Source: Maricaulis sp047308265
Lineage (GTDB): Bacteria; Pseudomonadota; Alphaproteobacteria; Caulobacterales; Maricaulaceae
Assembly: GCF_047308265.1 (NCBI RefSeq)
Contig: NZ_JBKQWY010000005.1
Coordinates: forward strand, 248,001 to 312,000
Reading direction: 5' to 3'
DNA length: 64,000 bases
Position 1 is the first letter of the stretch, and every line of letters begins with the position of its first letter. Below the pieces are notes generated by a model. That model was not told where the DNA came from. It saw only the letters and a program-made list of their open reading frames with translations, and ran no database searches. The position numbers and the translations under genes are program-made. Shown piece by piece: positions 26,157 to 34,208 of this stretch.

Positions 26157-26463
26157 GCGTCTCCTTTTCTACAACGTGTTTGAGTTCAGCCAGCTGCACG
26201 TCCCAGAAGACGTCGAACAGGCGAAGCCAGTCGGCAACCAGCCGCAAAGGTTGGGGATTCAGCGAATTGATGCGCTCACGTCCCTTCACCGTGACGGAAA
26301 CAAGTCCCCCATCGCTCAAGACTTTCAGGTGTTTCGCAACTGCTGGACGGGTCATGTCGAACTCGCTGGCCAATGCGCCAACAGTTTGTGGACCGGCTGC
26401 CAGCCGGGTCAGAATCGTCCGTCGAGTCCGGTCGGCCAACGCCTTGAACACAACATCCTGCAT
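26140..26463 (-). CDS. ArsR family winged-helix regulator
   Basis: The 107-aa protein has the ArsR winged-helix layout: VFKALADRTRRTILTRLAAG, the recognition helix region VGALASEFDMTRPAVAKHLK, and the wing GLVSVTVKGRERI. It lacks the CVC metal site of ArsR/SmtB and belongs to the group that pairs with SRPBCC proteins. I start it at the ATG at 26463, which has GAGG 5 nt upstream. It overlaps the SRPBCC gene by 17 nt. Two tandem palindromes just upstream are likely its own operators, giving autorepression. Confidence 0.9.
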   Translation of the reverse strand: MQDVVFKALADRTRRTILTRLAAGPQTVGALASEFDMTRPAVAKHLKVLSDGGLVSVTVKGRERINSLNPQPLRLVADWLRLFDVFWDVQLAELKHVVEKETRGGSD

Positions 26464-26474
26464 GATCACCTCAC

Positions 26475-26494
26475 ATGAAACCTTTCGGTTTCAT
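26475..26494. promoter_or_regulatory. Palindromic operator 1 upstream of arsR-type gene
   Basis: ATGAAACC (26475-26482), TTTC, GGTTTCAT (26487-26494) form a perfect 8-bp palindrome. It ends 11 nt before the regulator start codon. A second, nearly identical site follows with 24-bp centre spacing, i.e. on about the same DNA face. Confidence 0.75.
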
Positions 26495-26498
26495 TTAT

Positions 26499-26518
26499 AT
26501 GAAACCCATTGGTTTTAT
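26499..26518. promoter_or_regulatory. Palindromic operator 2 upstream of arsR-type gene
   Basis: ATGAAACC (26499-26506), CATT, GGTTTTAT (26511-26518) repeats operator 1 with one mismatch in the right arm. The pair suggests two dimers of the ArsR-type regulator binding side by side and covering the promoter. Confidence 0.72.
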
Positions 26519-26587
26519 GTCAAGCGAAACATTGTGCACTGCCAAGCAGAGGCATAAAAAGGAAGGGTCATCCAGCCAGAGACCGCC

Positions 26588-26809
26588 ATGCCGCTTGTCA
26601 AACGCTCCCTTTCCCTGTCGGGCCATCGCACCAGTGTGTCACTGGAAGCGGAATTCTGGACAGAGATCGACCGGATCGCGGCCCTGCGGGACCAGTCCCT
26701 GGCTGGGCTGGTCGGCGAGATCGATGCGGCCCGGGGCGAAAACGGCCTGGCCTCTGCGCTGCGCGTGTTTGTGGTCCGCGAACTAGTAAGCCAACGCACA
26801 CCCCTGTGA
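26588..26809 (+). CDS. Ribbon-helix-helix domain protein
   Basis: The 73-aa protein begins MPLVKRSLSLSGHRTSVSLE, the ribbon strand of a ribbon-helix-helix fold. Two helices follow (EFWTEIDRIAALRDQSLAGLVGEID and the C-terminal LASALRVFVVRELV). It is the alphaproteobacterial type usually found directly after a DUF4169 gene. It probably binds DNA as a dimer, target unknown. Here it lies 3 kb from the DUF4169 gene. No good ribosome site is visible close to the ATG. Confidence 0.83.
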   Translation: MPLVKRSLSLSGHRTSVSLEAEFWTEIDRIAALRDQSLAGLVGEIDAARGENGLASALRVFVVRELVSQRTPL

Positions 26810-26897
26810 GAGCGATCCGGACACCACAAGCTTGACGCCCACCGTCGTATCACGCGACACAAGATCGGGGCGTACGGTGGGTCTATGAGGGGCTAAA

Positions 26898-28508
26898 TTG
26901 GTTATTCGACTGATCCGACATGCTTTTGCCGACGGGCGCGGGCCGGCGCTCTGGCTGTTGGGATTGCTGGCCGGCATACTCGCGGGCTATGCGACGTTGG
27001 GGCTTCGCATCATCATCAGCCAGGTCGAAACGCTGGCCTTCGGCGTCACCGAAGAGGAACTCGCCACGGCAGCTGGACAATTGCCAGCCTGGCTCCTCGT
27101 CCTGATCCCACTAACAACCGGCGCTCTGGTCGCCCTTTTGCTGTGGCTGGGCCAGCGGCTGAACCTGACCCCGGAATCCCGCGTCCTGGGAGTGGGCGAC
27201 CTGCTTGAAGCCCGGGCGGTCAAGAACGGTCTCATGCCCATCGCACCCGGCCTCTATTCGGCCCTGGTGTCGGCTATCTCACTCGGCGGCGGCGCCAGTG
27301 CGGGCCGGGAAGGCCCGGCTGTCCATCTGGGCGGCACGATCGCAGCCCTCCTGTCCCGACTCACTCGATTGCCACCTCGCGGTTCGCGCATTCTGCTCGC
27401 CTGCGGTGCTGCGGCAGCTGTTTCAGCCAGTTTCAACGCCCCTGTGGCCGGAGCGCTCTTCGCGTTTGAAGTGGTGCTGGGACACTACGCCTTGCGGTCC
27501 ATCGCACCGGTCGCTGTGGCCAGCGTGGTTGGCGCCGTGATCGTGCGGCACTATTTCGGACAGGATCCGGTATTTGGTGTGCCCGACATGCTGGGCGCTC
27601 ATTTATGGGATTTCCCTGCCGCCGCGGCGCTGGGACTGGCTGCAGCCGGCCTGGCCATTGCGCTCGACCGGGGTCTCCTGACGGTCCCGGGACTGGTTCA
27701 GTCTCATGCCGAACGTTGGCGTATACCGCTCTGGATTTTACCTTTACCCGGTGGCTTATTGATCGGCCTTCTCGCCCTGATTGCTCCTGAAATCCTGGGC
27801 GTGGGGTATGAGGCCACATCCAATGCGCTCAATGCAGAATATGGATTTGGCTTTCTCATCGGGCTCATCGCGCTGAAACTCCTCGCCACCATCCTTACCA
27901 TCGGCTTCCGTTTCTCCGGCGGTGTCTTCTCTCCCTCGCTCTATCTGGGGGCCATGCTGGGATCGGCCTTCGGTCTGGTCTGGGCCATGATGGTCGGAGA
28001 CCAGACGGCCGGACCGGCCTTTTTCGCCCTGATTGGAATGGGTGCCGTCGCTGGCGCTGTGCTGGGTGCCCCGCTATCCACCACTCTGATCGTATTTGAA
28101 CTGACCCAGAGCTACGAGGCCGCCGTGGCTGTATTGGTTGCCGTCTCCCTCGCCACCGTCGCGACACAATCGGTCATTGGCGGATCCCTGTTTCAAAAAC
28201 AGGTCCAGCGCAAAGGATATGACCTGGCCGGCGGATCCTCTCGGCTCATCCTCCAGATGGTGCGTGTACGCTCCTTCATGATGCCACTTGATGACTGGAG
28301 CCAGGACGAAATGCCCGAAACAGCCTGTGTCTTCGAAGATGACACGCTGGGCCGGGCGCTCGGCGTTCTGGATGCCGAAGAGCTGGAAGGCGCTCCGGTG
28401 CGCAGGCGGCACGGAGACCAGGCGGTGATTGGCTGGGTGACCAAGGCTGATGCTCATGCAGCTTACGCAAAAGCACTCAAGGACGCTCACGAAGAAGAAC
28501 ATCACTAG
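26898..28508 (+). CDS. CLC family chloride channel/transporter, divergent
   Basis: This 536-aa protein has the CLC layout of about 16 membrane helices and a C-terminal soluble tail. The GREGP motif with the gating glutamate (Glu138) and FSGGVFSPSLYLGA are clear. Two family features differ. The GSGIP motif that supplies the anion-binding Ser is replaced by VLGVGDLLEA, and the position of the proton-glutamate (E203 of E. coli ClcA) appears to be Val192 in AFEVV. The tail (about 440-536) may be a degenerate CBS region. The start is a TTG at 26898 with GAGGGG about 6 nt upstream. Confidence 0.88.
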   Translation: MVIRLIRHAFADGRGPALWLLGLLAGILAGYATLGLRIIISQVETLAFGVTEEELATAAGQLPAWLLVLIPLTTGALVALLLWLGQRLNLTPESRVLGVGDLLEARAVKNGLMPIAPGLYSALVSAISLGGGASAGREGPAVHLGGTIAALLSRLTRLPPRGSRILLACGAAAAVSASFNAPVAGALFAFEVVLGHYALRSIAPVAVASVVGAVIVRHYFGQDPVFGVPDMLGAHLWDFPAAAALGLAAAGLAIALDRGLLTVPGLVQSHAERWRIPLWILPLPGGLLIGLLALIAPEILGVGYEATSNALNAEYGFGFLIGLIALKLLATILTIGFRFSGGVFSPSLYLGAMLGSAFGLVWAMMVGDQTAGPAFFALIGMGAVAGAVLGAPLSTTLIVFELTQSYEAAVAVLVAVSLATVATQSVIGGSLFQKQVQRKGYDLAGGSSRLILQMVRVRSFMMPLDDWSQDEMPETACVFEDDTLGRALGVLDAEELEGAPVRRRHGDQAVIGWVTKADAHAAYAKALKDAHEEEHH

Positions 28509-28572
28509 AGTGACAGTCCAGATTGAGTTTGGTTATTCCTCTGGAAAGGTTGTTGCTTTTATTGTGATTCAC

Positions 28573-29112
28573 ATGGCTATGGGTGAGGCATATCCGAACG
28601 CGACCAATCAGACCCCGTCACCGGTATTCGGCGAGGGCGTTCTGTCTGCGTCTGCTTTGGACGCGGCCAATATCAATCCAACCACAGGCCTGGCGACGGA
28701 CTATCTCAATCACTTCAACGAAGTGATCATGCTGATGGAAATGCTACCGGACATGCCGGACTGTGTGGAAGATGTTCTTGATTGGGCCCCGCTGGATTAT
28801 GCAGGGCATTTCCAGAATTCCGGTTTCAAGGACCGCGACCTCGCCATCCTGGCCTATGAACACGCCCCTCGGGAGGTCAAAGCACATTTTGACACCGTCG
28901 TCCTGCAGCTCGACACCGAAGTCCAGGACGTACAGGAGGCGCTGAGACGTTCATCCGACGCAGACCAGTTGCATCAGGCTGCCCATGCCGCGACCCATCA
29001 GATCAAACCTTTGATTTCGGCGGCGTCCGGCGCCATTCACGGCACGACGGATCACGAGCCGGAATACGAGGACGAGGGCGTCCAGGCCGATATTGACGCG
29101 CTCTTCGACTGA
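28573..29112 (+). CDS. Conserved-looking alphaproteobacterial protein of unknown function
   Basis: This protein of about 179 aa reads MAMGEAYPNATNQTPSPVFG at the start and has a helical core (YLNHFNEVIMLMEMLPDMP, VLDWAPLDYAGHFQNSGFKD, AILAYEHAP, FDTVVLQLDTEVQDVQEAL). An acidic tail ends ADIDALFD. A similar DYLN.FNE.IMLLEMLPDMP core occurs in other alphaproteobacterial proteins, as far as I recall, without known function. The C-terminal ADIDALFD resembles short docking motifs. The frame is open back to 28450, overlapping the CLC gene. I chose the Met at 28573 on composition; no clear ribosome site helps. Confidence 0.7.
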   Translation: MAMGEAYPNATNQTPSPVFGEGVLSASALDAANINPTTGLATDYLNHFNEVIMLMEMLPDMPDCVEDVLDWAPLDYAGHFQNSGFKDRDLAILAYEHAPREVKAHFDTVVLQLDTEVQDVQEALRRSSDADQLHQAAHAATHQIKPLISAASGAIHGTTDHEPEYEDEGVQADIDALFD

Positions 29113-29225
29113 TCCCGTATCAATCTGTGCGAGCGTGATGCCGCACACGGCGTGTGACGTGCAAATCCGCTTAGGTAAGGCGCAGGCTCATTCCGAGCCC
29201 CGTACCGGACCTCGCGGAGTGTGTC

Positions 29226-29600
29226 GTGATCGACGCAAGAGATTTTTGCCAGAAACCAACAGCCCTGTCCCGGACGCCTCAACCCGGCCCGGCACTGGAA
29301 ATCCTGCGCAATATTCGGAGCCAGGTGCAGTTTCTACGCGTCGAGGCCTGCCGGGGCGGACCGCATACACTGATGTCGATCAATGAGCTGGCGCTTGAGT
29401 TTGAAGCCTATTTCCAAACGATCGCCGACACGGTGACGACACCAGATGATCTGTCCGACTATATCATGGATCTCCAGGCTGACTTTATGGACGAGTTTGT
29501 GCGCCATGCCGAAGACTGCCGGGCCGCAAATGGCGAGCTGAGCGAACATTTCCTGCGCTTCCTGGAAGCCGCGCCTCTGCGTCCCCTGCCCCGCCGATAA
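29226..29600 (+). CDS. Possible small protein of unknown function
   Basis: A 124-aa frame starts with GTG at 29226, with GGAG 6 nt upstream. The first 48 residues look low in structure (Pro and Arg rich). From residue 50 (MSINELALEFEAYFQTIADT) it becomes an acidic, helical, globular-looking sequence to the end. A shorter protein starting at the ATG at 29373 is therefore possible. I recognise no family. It lies between the DUF-like gene above and bacteriohemerythrin. Confidence 0.5.
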   Translation: MIDARDFCQKPTALSRTPQPGPALEILRNIRSQVQFLRVEACRGGPHTLMSINELALEFEAYFQTIADTVTTPDDLSDYIMDLQADFMDEFVRHAEDCRAANGELSEHFLRFLEAAPLRPLPRR

Positions 29601-29725
29601 GGCGCGATCGCGCTCACACCTCCGCTTCATAAGATATGACAGGCTGGCCCCGTGGCGGCTCATGGGTGCTGACATGTCATTAAGATTCACCTGCCAGATA
29701 TATCCCTTAATTTATGGAGGGATTT

Positions 29726-30136
29726 ATGCCGATCATGGAATGGGATGACACGCTGGATGTCGGTGTTCAGGCAATGAACGATGAGCACAAACGCATTCTG
29801 GATTTGATGAATCAGATCAATGATGCCCATGAAGATGGCCTTACAGGTGGTCTGGTTATTGCGCTCGTCAATCAGCTTGGCCAGGTCACCCTCGATCATT
29901 TCCGTGACGAGGAAGCCTATATGGCGCGGACCGGATATGCCGGGCTGGCCTCCCATGCGCTGATCCACAAAGACCTGCTCGCCAAATACACCGCCTATGC
30001 CGACGATACCCGGCGCAATGACGGTCGACTGCCGGAAAAATTCCTGATGTTTCTCAAACTCTGGCTGACGGCCCATATCCGCGGAATCGATATGAAGTAC
30101 GGCCCAAAGGGCGAGGCCTTGCGACAGGCTGGCTAG
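29726..30136 (+). CDS. Bacteriohemerythrin
   Basis: The 136-aa protein is a single-domain hemerythrin with a non-haem diiron site that binds O2. All seven iron ligands are seen: His21 (NDEHKR), His58 and Glu62 (DHFRDE), His77 and His81 (SHALIHKD), His117 and Asp122 (TAHIRGIDMKYG). The start at 29726 has GGAGGG about 5 nt upstream; a Met 12 nt earlier is less likely. Such proteins store or sense oxygen or protect from it. A decayed copy of its last two thirds lies at 31069. It overlaps the stop of the convergent gene by 4 nt. Confidence 0.93.
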   Translation: MPIMEWDDTLDVGVQAMNDEHKRILDLMNQINDAHEDGLTGGLVIALVNQLGQVTLDHFRDEEAYMARTGYAGLASHALIHKDLLAKYTAYADDTRRNDGRLPEKFLMFLKLWLTAHIRGIDMKYGPKGEALRQAG

Positions 30137-30519
30137 AAAGCGGATTGAAGCGCAAGGTTCGGCATGACGCTCACGGTACACAATCCAACCGCAACACAGC
30201 CAATGAATATCGCGGATGTCCGGGCCTTCGCAATCATGCCCGTCACGATCATCACGAACAAACCGCCCGCATTGGACACGAGCCCCGTCGCGACGATACC
30301 CCAGGGCATTTCGCCCCGCTCGGCCATCACGATCCCCCAGGCATAGGCCACCAAAAGGGCAAGGACGGCAGTACCATACAGGCGATACATCGCTGGCGAT
30401 GAGGACGTCTGCCCCAACAGCCTGTCCAGACGCGCCCGTGGCAGGACCAGCATGGGCAGCACGAACAGCACAAACGATCCTGCGATTTTTCCGAGAAGTA
30501 GAAGAGAGAAATAGGTCAT
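30133..30519 (-). CDS. Small four-helix membrane protein of unknown function
   Basis: From the ATG at 30519 (GAGGG about 6 nt upstream) this is a 128-aa protein with four hydrophobic segments (about 2-24, 48-67, 75-97 and 102-122). It has a short basic loop after the first (PRARLDRLLG). The shape resembles small DoxX-like or DUF-type inner-membrane proteins, but no signature was found. It diverges from an HxlR-type regulator across a 67-nt gap, the usual layout for a regulator and its target. Confidence 0.7.
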   Translation of the reverse strand: MTYFSLLLLGKIAGSFVLFVLPMLVLPRARLDRLLGQTSSSPAMYRLYGTAVLALLVAYAWGIVMAERGEMPWGIVATGLVSNAGGLFVMIVTGMIAKARTSAIFIGCVAVGLCTVSVMPNLALQSAF

Positions 30520-30586
30520 GGTGCCCTCACGCCCCAAGCTGAAACCGTTTTTTGAACTCAGCCAGAAATAAGATAGCTGATACCGA

Positions 30587-31066
30587 ATGTCAAACTCAGA
30601 TCCGCTTTCCCACGCTCGAACACGCGCCCCGATAGCCCTTGATGATTGCGGCATGGCCCTCGCCACCGATCTCATTGGCGATCGCTGGACGCTTCTTATC
30701 TTGCGAGAGGCGCTCTACGGCGTCGTGAGATATGACGACATGCGCGCCGACCTCGGAGCACCCCGCTCGATGCTCACGGACCGCCTGTCCAAGCTTGTCG
30801 ACACAGGGCTGATGACACGACAGCCTTATCAGGAACCCGGCTCCCGAACACGCCAGGCTTACGTGCTGACCCCGTCAGGCAAGGCCCTTGCACTCCCGCT
30901 TCTCGCCTTGATGGAGTGGAGCGACGAGCACGTCCGCACGTCACCGAGAACGGTGGAGATGATCGATACCGAGACAGGCCAACCCGTCTCCATCAGACCC
31001 GTTACATCACAGGGCGAGGTTATCCCGCTGACCCGTGTCACGCTCAAACCCGTCCGTTCCACCTGA
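30587..31066 (+). CDS. HxlR family winged-helix regulator
   Basis: The 159-aa protein shows the HxlR pattern: LATDLIGDRWTLLILREALY, then RYDDMRADLGAPRSMLTDRL (recognition helix) and the wing RQPYQEPGSRTRQAYVLTPSGKAL. These regulators often respond to small electrophiles or redox signals, sometimes without conserved Cys; here a single Cys lies near residue 21 (LDDCGMA). It probably controls the divergent membrane gene. Its stop is 2 nt before the start of a hemerythrin remnant, which marks a recombination junction. Confidence 0.9.
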   Translation: MSNSDPLSHARTRAPIALDDCGMALATDLIGDRWTLLILREALYGVVRYDDMRADLGAPRSMLTDRLSKLVDTGLMTRQPYQEPGSRTRQAYVLTPSGKALALPLLALMEWSDEHVRTSPRTVEMIDTETGQPVSIRPVTSQGEVIPLTRVTLKPVRST

Positions 31067-31068
31067 GT

Positions 31069-31340
31069 TTGGCCAGGTCACCCTCGATCATTTCCGTGAC
31101 GAGGATGCCTATAGGGCTCGGACAGGTTATGCCGCCCTGGTACCCCACGTGCTGAGCCAGAAAGACCGGCTCGCCGCATTCTGTGCCTATTCCAACGACA
31201 CCTGGCGCAAAGACGGTGGGCTGCCGGAAAAATTCTTGATGAGTATCAAACCCTGGCTGACGGCCAATACTCGCGAAATCGACATGACGTACGGGCCGAA
31301 GAGCGCTCGAAAGCCGGATGCCCTTCTGAGGCCGGGGTAA
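31069..31340 (+). pseudogene. Decayed partial copy of bacteriohemerythrin
   Basis: From TTGGCCAGGTCACCCTCGAT onward the sequence copies the bacteriohemerythrin gene from 29877 to its end. The first 37 nt are nearly identical and the rest clearly related with substitutions. The copy lacks the first 50 codons, including ligand His21. Of the others, His81 is Gln and His117 is Asn, while His58, Glu62, His77 and Asp122 remain. An open frame persists (GTG or ATG from about 31035), but a diiron site cannot form, so I call it a remnant. Confidence 0.85.
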
Positions 31341-31346
31341 CTCAAC

Positions 31347-31676
31347 TTACCCAATAAAGACGATCCACAATGCACCCAAGATACCAACGGCGAAAGTCAG
31401 CCATGACCAGAACTCCACCGGGAAAATGTAGAACATCTCTTCATCGACACGATCATCAATCTGGATCGCTATTTTAAGGGCAATCCAATTTGACAAAGAT
31501 GCTGAAAACAACTGGATCGCGAAGTAAATCGCCTCTTGCACCCTTGAAAAATAGTAGGTGGATCGATCGAGTACGTTTTCATAAATGAATGATGGCAAAA
31601 AATATCCACCAACCAGCGCCGCAAAGCACACGTAAGCGAGTAGCCGTGGTACTCCATCCGGGTTGAATCTAAGCAT
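31347..31676 (-). CDS. Small membrane protein, AT-rich gene, unknown function
   Basis: A 109-aa frame with AGGTGAG just before the ATG. It encodes three hydrophobic segments (about 12-30, 47-68 and 88-108) and the acidic loop QIDDRVDEEMF. The gene is clearly richer in A and T than its neighbours, which points to acquisition from elsewhere or relaxed selection. I recognise no family. It lies between the hemerythrin remnant and the uvrD promoter region. The 236-nt region upstream (31677-31912) holds no other gene but contains the uvrD box. Confidence 0.58.
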   Translation of the reverse strand: MLRFNPDGVPRLLAYVCFAALVGGYFLPSFIYENVLDRSTYYFSRVQEAIYFAIQLFSASLSNWIALKIAIQIDDRVDEEMFYIFPVEFWSWLTFAVGILGALWIVFIG

Positions 31677-31821
31677 GTCTCACCTGTCCCCGCGTCATCC
31701 CCCGAACTCACACAGAAACGCAACAAAACGCTTAGCGTCGAGAGCTGGCCCACCTCATAGCAATCTTTAGTGACATCTTTTTGATATACACCCAAAACTT
31801 GAGGCACTTCCGGAGGAGTGC

Positions 31822-31836
31822 GAACAAAGCTTGAAC
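31822..31836 (+). promoter_or_regulatory. LexA-type (SOS) box upstream of uvrD
   Basis: GAAC at 31822-31825 and GAAC at 31833-31836 are 7 nt apart. The box lies 77-92 nt before the uvrD start. uvrD is an SOS gene in several bacteria, so LexA control is plausible. Confidence 0.7.
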
Positions 31837-31913
31837 AATTTCAGTCAGACCTCTTGGGATTACCGGGCAATCAGGTCACACTTCTCCGTTAGAGAATCAG
31901 GCTGATCTGACCA

Positions 31914-34208
31914 ATGTCCAATCTTTCCATTTCCGACATGGCGCGCCCGGCGCCGCCCTCGCCCTATCTTGACGGGCTGAATGCCGAACAGCGTGAAGCG
32001 GTGGAGGCGATGGACGGTCCCGTTCTGGTCCTGGCCGGAGCGGGCACCGGCAAGACCCGGGTTCTGACCACGCGCCTGGCCCATATCCTGGCGACCGGGC
32101 GGGCGCGGCCGTGGGAAATCCTTTCGGTGACCTTCACCAACAAAGCGGCCCGGGAAATGAAGGAACGCGTCGGCAAGATCATCGGAGAGGCCGTCGAAGG
32201 CGTTCCATGGCTGGGAACCTTCCACTCGATTTCCGCGCAGATCCTGCGCCGCCATGCCGAATTGGTGGAACTCAAATCGAATTTCACCATTCTCGACACG
32301 GATGATCAGCTGCGCCTGATGAAGCAGATCCTCCAGGCCGAAGGTGTTGACGAAAAACGCTGGACCCCGCGCCTGCTCGCCGGCCTGATCGATGGCTGGA
32401 AAAATCGCGGCCTGCTACCCGAGCAATTGGGCGAAGAGGACAAATGGGCGTTCGCCGACGGGCTGGGCGGCAAGCTCTACACCCTGTATCAAGAACGTCT
32501 GCGCACGCTTAATTGCTGCGATTTTGGCGACCTCCTGCTGCACACCCTGCACATTTTCAAGAACCATGCAGATGTCCTCGCCGAATACCATCGCAAATTC
32601 CGTTACATCCTGGTCGACGAGTATCAGGACACCAACGTCTCGCAGTATCTGTGGCTGCGCCTTCTGGCCCAGGGCACAGGCAATATTTGTTGTGTGGGCG
32701 ATGACGACCAGTCGATCTATGGCTGGCGCGGCGCCGAGGTCGACAATATCCTGCGCTTCGAAAAAGACTTTCCCGGCGCCCACGTCGTCCGCCTGGAACG
32801 CAATTACCGCTCGACAGAACACATACTCGCCGCAGCCTCCGGTCTGATCGCGGCCAATCGCTCGCGCCTGGGCAAGACCCTGTGGACCGAGGATAGTGGC
32901 GGCGAGAAAGTCCGTGTCAGCGGGATCTGGGATGGCGAGGCCGAGGCCCGCTTCATCGCCGAGGAGGCCGAGAACTGGGCCTCCAAGGGCCGCGAGTATG
33001 CCGATATCGCAATCCTGGTCCGTGCCGCCTGGCAGATGCGTGCGTTTGAGGACCGCTTCATCATGCTAGGCCTTCCCTACAAGGTGATTGGAGGCCCGCG
33101 CTTCTTCGAACGCGCAGAGATTCGCGATGCTCACGCCTATCTGCGGCTCGTCCGCTCACCGGAGGACGATCTGGCCTTTGAGCGGATTGTGAACACGCCC
33201 AAACGCGGAATTGGCGATACCACTGTCCAGAAAATCGCAATCACGGCACGGGATATGGGCGTTCCCATGACCGAGGCCGTACGGGTCATGCTGGGTACGG
33301 ACGAGATACGCGGCAAGGCCAAAACCGGATTGCAGGTATTCCTGCGCGATCTGGAACGCTGGCGCGACCAGTCCAATCATTCCCGCCTCGATGAGCTCGC
33401 CGAGGTCGTGCTGGATGAAAGCGGCTACACGGCCATGTGGCGCGAGGACAAGACGCCCCAGGCTGCCGGGCGACTGGAGAACCTCAAGGAACTCGTCCGC
33501 GCCATGGGTGAGTGGGATACCCTGGAATCCTATCTGGAACACGTTGCGCTAGTCACCGATGCCGATCGCGCCTCCGACGATGGCAGCGAGATTTCACTGA
33601 TGACGCTGCACGCCGCCAAGGGTCTGGAATTCCCGCTTGTCTTCCTGCCCGGCTGGGAAGAGACGGTCTTTCCTTCCCAGCGCTCCCTGGACGAAGGCGG
33701 CACACGCTCGCTGGAAGAGGAGCGGCGCCTGGCCTATGTGGGCATCACCCGGGCGCGCGAACAGGCCGTGATCACCTTTACCGCTAACCGAATGATCTAT
33801 GGACGCTGGCAGTCGGTCATTCCCAGTCGCTTCATCGATGAGCTTCCGGCCGAACATGTCGAGGCCAAGTCGGAGACGGGTTATTATGATGGCGGCCCTG
33901 GACGCGAGAGTTTTGTCGCCCAGGCCGATCCAATGGACTCGACCTATTCCTCACCGGGCTGGAAACGCTATCAGGCCAACAGCCAAGGCGGTCGGCGCAG
34001 CGAGCCTCCGACCATCAACGCCAAGGCCACGCTGATCCAGTCCGGCGGTGGCGACAAGCAGGGGCAATACGCCTCCGGCGACCAAGTGTTTCACGACAAA
34101 TTCGGCCCCGGTGTTGTGATGAAAGCGGATGGCGAGAAACTGACTGTGGCCTTTAAAAAGGCCGGCACCAAAAAAGTCGTGGCAAGCTTCCTCAAGGCTA
34201 TGCCCTAG
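31914..34208 (+). CDS. uvrD: UvrD/PcrA-type DNA helicase II
   Basis: UvrD is a 3'-5' superfamily 1A helicase that acts in nucleotide excision repair, mismatch repair and removal of RecA filaments. The 764-aa protein has the Q motif (LNAEQREAV), Walker A AGAGTGKT (residues 41-48), motif Ia TFTNKAAREMKERV, Walker B VDEYQDTN, motif III GDDDQSIYGWRGAE, motif IV LERNYRST and motif V TLHAAKGLEFPLVF. Motif VI reads RRLAYVGITRA. The C-terminal domain (about 700-764, FHDKFGPGVVMKADGEKLTV) is the Tudor-like RNA-polymerase-binding part. A LexA-type box is upstream. Confidence 0.97.
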   Translation: MSNLSISDMARPAPPSPYLDGLNAEQREAVEAMDGPVLVLAGAGTGKTRVLTTRLAHILATGRARPWEILSVTFTNKAAREMKERVGKIIGEAVEGVPWLGTFHSISAQILRRHAELVELKSNFTILDTDDQLRLMKQILQAEGVDEKRWTPRLLAGLIDGWKNRGLLPEQLGEEDKWAFADGLGGKLYTLYQERLRTLNCCDFGDLLLHTLHIFKNHADVLAEYHRKFRYILVDEYQDTNVSQYLWLRLLAQGTGNICCVGDDDQSIYGWRGAEVDNILRFEKDFPGAHVVRLERNYRSTEHILAAASGLIAANRSRLGKTLWTEDSGGEKVRVSGIWDGEAEARFIAEEAENWASKGREYADIAILVRAAWQMRAFEDRFIMLGLPYKVIGGPRFFERAEIRDAHAYLRLVRSPEDDLAFERIVNTPKRGIGDTTVQKIAITARDMGVPMTEAVRVMLGTDEIRGKAKTGLQVFLRDLERWRDQSNHSRLDELAEVVLDESGYTAMWREDKTPQAAGRLENLKELVRAMGEWDTLESYLEHVALVTDADRASDDGSEISLMTLHAAKGLEFPLVFLPGWEETVFPSQRSLDEGGTRSLEEERRLAYVGITRAREQAVITFTANRMIYGRWQSVIPSRFIDELPAEHVEAKSETGYYDGGPGRESFVAQADPMDSTYSSPGWKRYQANSQGGRRSEPPTINAKATLIQSGGGDKQGQYASGDQVFHDKFGPGVVMKADGEKLTVAFKKAGTKKVVASFLKAMP

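Noticed and set aside
31035..31340. The open frame over the hemerythrin remnant as a functional protein
   Set aside because: It lacks the first third of the domain and three of seven iron ligands; the first residues come from the HxlR gene region in another frame.
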